In this document: positions 61,569-64,000 of the stretch, piece by piece
Numbering within the stretch: the stretch's first letter is position 1
How the letters are laid out: every line of letters begins with the position of its first letter
From: Flammeovirgaceae bacterium UBA2786
GTDB taxonomy: Bacteria; Bacteroidota; Bacteroidia; Cytophagales; Cyclobacteriaceae
Assembly (NCBI GenBank): GCA_002352225.1
Contig: DEIA01000009.1
Location: forward strand, 97,436-161,435
Reading direction: 5' to 3'
Length of the DNA stretch: 64,000 nt
The notes under the pieces: model-generated
What the model was told of the DNA's origin: nothing
Databases searched by the model: none
The model's input: the letters and a program-made list of their open reading frames with translations, nothing else
Made by a program: the position numbers and the translations under genes

Positions 61569-64000
61569 ATGAAGCATTTGTACAAATTTACTCTCAGTAT
61601 CGTGTTTTTTGTTTCCTTTTCAGCCTTCGGGCAGGAGGCTGTTTCTGTTACGCTAAATGCTTCCCCCTTTCAGGAATTGGTGAGGGCTATTGAACAACAA
61701 ACCGCTTATCGTTTTTTTTATCGGCCCGATTGGACAGACAGTGTGACCGTTACCGTAACGGCTGAACGCGAACCCGTAGATAAACTACTTAATCGCGCAT
61801 TGGAGGGAACAAATCTCCATTACAGTATCATAGAGAAAAAAATATACATAACCCGCGAGCGGCAACTATTAACCGAGCTTCCAATTGATTTTTTTAATCA
61901 GGGATCAGGATCAGGAAACACCATTGCTTTTGATTTTAGTTCATACGAAAAGCTGGAAATGGAGCGAAAAAAGGCCGAGGAAAAAATTTACAGTATTGGT
62001 ACCAAAACAAAAAGCATGACCGGAAAAGCCACTCTTACCGGATACATAAAGGACATCCGTTCTGGTGAAGCATTGATTGGGGCAACTGTGTTTGCCGTGG
62101 GTACCACCATTGGTGTAGCAACCGATCAGTTTGGTCATTACTCCATAGACCTTCCGCGCGGCCAGCATCAACTTCAGCTTAAGAGCGTAGGCATGAAAAC
62201 CACTCTGCGGCAAATTGTGCTTTACAACAATGGCAGATTAGATGTGGAACTGGAAGAAGAAGTAACATCTTTAAAAGAAGTATTGGTACAGGCCGATCGG
62301 GATAAAAATGTAACCAGTATGCAAATGGTTGAAAAATTAGACATCAAAACCATGAAGCAAATGCCTTTGGCTTTAGGCGAAGCTGATGTTATGAAAGTTG
62401 TTCTTGCCCTTCCCGGGGTGCAATCGGTGGGCGAAGGAACGGTAGGGCTTAATGTAAGAGGCGGAGCAACAAATCAAAATCTTATCCTATTTAACGATGC
62501 CGTTATTTATAATCCTTCGCATCTGTTTGGTTTCTTTTCCACGTTCAATCCTGATGTATTAAAAAGCGTTGAACTCTATAAGAGCGGCATTACAGCCGAT
62601 TATGGTGGCCGGCTTTCTTCTGTGTTGGATGTGCAGGCCCGCGAGGGTAATCTGAAAAAATTTACCGGTTCTGGTGGTATTAGCCCTATTACCGGAAGAC
62701 TAACCCTGGAAGGTCCTATTATTAAAGAAAGATCTTCTGTTTTGATTGGTATACGCTCAACCTATTCGGACTGGATATTGGGCCGGCTTGATGACCCTGC
62801 TCTAAATAAGAGCAATGCTTCTTTCTATGATGTTACTTTCAATTTCAATCATAAGATTAATAGCAACAACAGTTTGCTCGTATCTGCTTATACAAGCAAC
62901 GACAAGTTTAAATTAGCCGGTGACACCACCTATCAATACAGCGACCGAAACGGTTCAATAAAGTGGAAACATCTTTTTAGCGATAAGCTATTTGGAGTCT
63001 TTACAGGAGCATTCAGTCAGTACTCCTATTCAATGAATTCAGAAGGTGATTCTCTAAATGCTTTTGCCATGGGTTTTGCCATAAAACAATACAATCTTAA
63101 AGCCGACTTTTCCTATACCCTGAATAGAAAACACACATTAAGCACAGGAGTAAATTCAACGTTATATAATATAGCACCAGGCTCTATTAATCCAGAGGGG
63201 AGTGAGTCTCTGGTAACACCTGAAAAACTACAACAGGAACGGGGAACAGAATCGGCTATTTACATTGGTGATAATTTTGACTTTACTAGCCGGTTGTCCT
63301 TTTACTTTGGCTTACGGTACTCTTTCTATCAATATTTGGGCGCTCATGATGTTTACCTGTACTCCGGGTCACGCGAAGTCAATAATATTATTGATACTCT
63401 TCGCTACAACCCGGGTAAGACCATTTCAACATATCATGGCCCTGAACCCAGAGTAACAGCAAGATACCTGTTATCGAACACCTCCTCACTTAAGTTTAGT
63501 TATAATCGCACGCGGCAGTACATTCAAATGCTGTCCAACACAACCGCAATTACTCCTACTGATACCTGGAAATTAAGCGATCCTTACATTAAACCCCAGG
63601 TAGGAGATCAGGTTTCTATAGGATATTATAAGAATCTAAAGGGAAATTCTATCGAAACATCGGTAGAGACTTACTACAAAACAATGAATAATAGTATTGA
63701 CTATAAAGATGGTGCGGTCTTATTACTTAACCAGCATATTGAAACAGATGTCCTTCGGGCAAAAGGCCGGGCGTATGGAATTGAGTTTCTCTTTAAAAAA
63801 ACAACAGGCAAGCTAAATGGGTGGGTTAGTTACGCCTATTCCCGTTCTCTCCTTCAAACCAAAGGAAATAGTAAATCAGAAATGGTCAATAACGGAAAAT
63901 TCTATCCCAGCAATTTTGACAAACCTCATGCAGTCAATTTTATCGGAAATTTTAAATTCAACAGAAGAATTAATTTCTCGCTAAATGTAGTGTATAGTAC
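61569..64000 (+). CDS. TonB-dependent receptor with STN domain (cut by window end)
   Basis: The frame runs open from the ATG to the last base, 810 codons so far. It has a signal peptide (FSAFGQ), an STN domain (about 25-100, SVTLNASPFQELVRAIEQQ), a linker, a carboxypeptidase-regulatory-like domain (about 158-215, LTGYIKDIRSGEALIGATV), a TonB plug (about 255-370, LNVRGGATNQNLILFND) and most of a barrel. The STN domain implies contact with a FecR-like anti-sigma factor encoded elsewhere, or downstream of this window. Substrate unknown. Confidence 0.92.
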   Translation, partial: MKHLYKFTLSIVFFVSFSAFGQEAVSVTLNASPFQELVRAIEQQTAYRFFYRPDWTDSVTVTVTAEREPVDKLLNRALEGTNLHYSIIEKKIYITRERQLLTELPIDFFNQGSGSGNTIAFDFSSYEKLEMERKKAEEKIYSIGTKTKSMTGKATLTGYIKDIRSGEALIGATVFAVGTTIGVATDQFGHYSIDLPRGQHQLQLKSVGMKTTLRQIVLYNNGRLDVELEEEVTSLKEVLVQADRDKNVTSMQMVEKLDIKTMKQMPLALGEADVMKVVLALPGVQSVGEGTVGLNVRGGATNQNLILFNDAVIYNPSHLFGFFSTFNPDVLKSVELYKSGITADYGGRLSSVLDVQAREGNLKKFTGSGGISPITGRLTLEGPIIKERSSVLIGIRSTYSDWILGRLDDPALNKSNASFYDVTFNFNHKINSNNSLLVSAYTSNDKFKLAGDTTYQYSDRNGSIKWKHLFSDKLFGVFTGAFSQYSYSMNSEGDSLNAFAMGFAIKQYNLKADFSYTLNRKHTLSTGVNSTLYNIAPGSINPEGSESLVTPEKLQQERGTESAIYIGDNFDFTSRLSFYFGLRYSFYQYLGAHDVYLYSGSREVNNIIDTLRYNPGKTISTYHGPEPRVTARYLLSNTSSLKFSYNRTRQYIQMLSNTTAITPTDTWKLSDPYIKPQVGDQVSIGYYKNLKGNSIETSVETYYKTMNNSIDYKDGAVLLLNQHIETDVLRAKGRAYGIEFLFKKTTGKLNGWVSYAYSRSLLQTKGNSKSEMVNNGKFYPSNFDKPHAVNFIGNFKFNRRINFSLNVVYS

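Overview
The window looks like a chromosomal segment of a Bacteroidota bacterium, probably Cytophagales. The evidence is promoter elements of the Bacteroidota TAnnTTTG type, a sigma/FecR/STN/TonB-receptor signalling locus, a PorE-like lipoprotein of type IX secretion architecture, RND efflux with lipoprotein subunits, and many exported proteins with AQ/AC signal-peptide ends. The lineage call rests on gene content and motifs only. I see no rRNA, tRNA, CRISPR array, transposase, integrase or prophage gene.

Layout. 1-5000: tail of an unknown gene, a membrane Fe-S protein plus its CCG-domain partner, a Bacteroidota-specific protein often misnamed an ABC ATPase, and a PorE-like OmpA lipoprotein. 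5000-10250: YgiD-type dioxygenase, LLM flavin enzyme, a thioredoxin-fold protein lacking CXXC, a PrsW/TMEM175 gene pair, a small conserved-looking protein, and YggS. 10350-20040: M14 carboxypeptidase, a giant 1557-residue exported protein of unknown function, PrmA, TpiA and a DUF6702 protein. 20000-25760: HupE/UreJ-like membrane protein, then two M1 metallopeptidase paralogs in tandem with a ParE-type toxin-antitoxin pair between them. 25800-30050: a single seven-bladed propeller protein, a YceI protein divergent from a membrane-tethered OmpR-type regulator, and an M20 peptidase. 30050-36600: a threonine/serine dehydratase flanked by degenerate intergenic repeats, a propeller lipoprotein, a nitroreductase, and an overlapping lipoprotein/permease/PLP-enzyme operon.

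36750-44200: CoaX, then a cell-surface signalling operon read on the minus strand: ECF sigma, FecR anti-sigma, an STN protein carrying an exact 16-residue repeat, a TonB receptor, and a head-GIN lipoprotein. 44350-46950: beta-carbonic anhydrase, SulP transporter and a small exported protein, a likely bicarbonate uptake unit. 47000-53630: FtsX-type permease, exported RidA, Tag glycosylase, YceI lipoprotein, an ATP-grasp protein, DinB and RecX. 53800-60010: a small exported protein followed by a complete tripartite RND efflux operon. The right edge holds a YcxB-like protein, an exported unknown and an STN-bearing TonB receptor cut by the window end.

I found no wholly new multi-gene defence or biosynthetic system. 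The strongest candidates for new biology are the 16-residue-repeat STN protein interposed between FecR and the TonB receptor, the giant exported protein, and the membrane-tethered regulator with one-turn-spaced direct repeats upstream of yceI.
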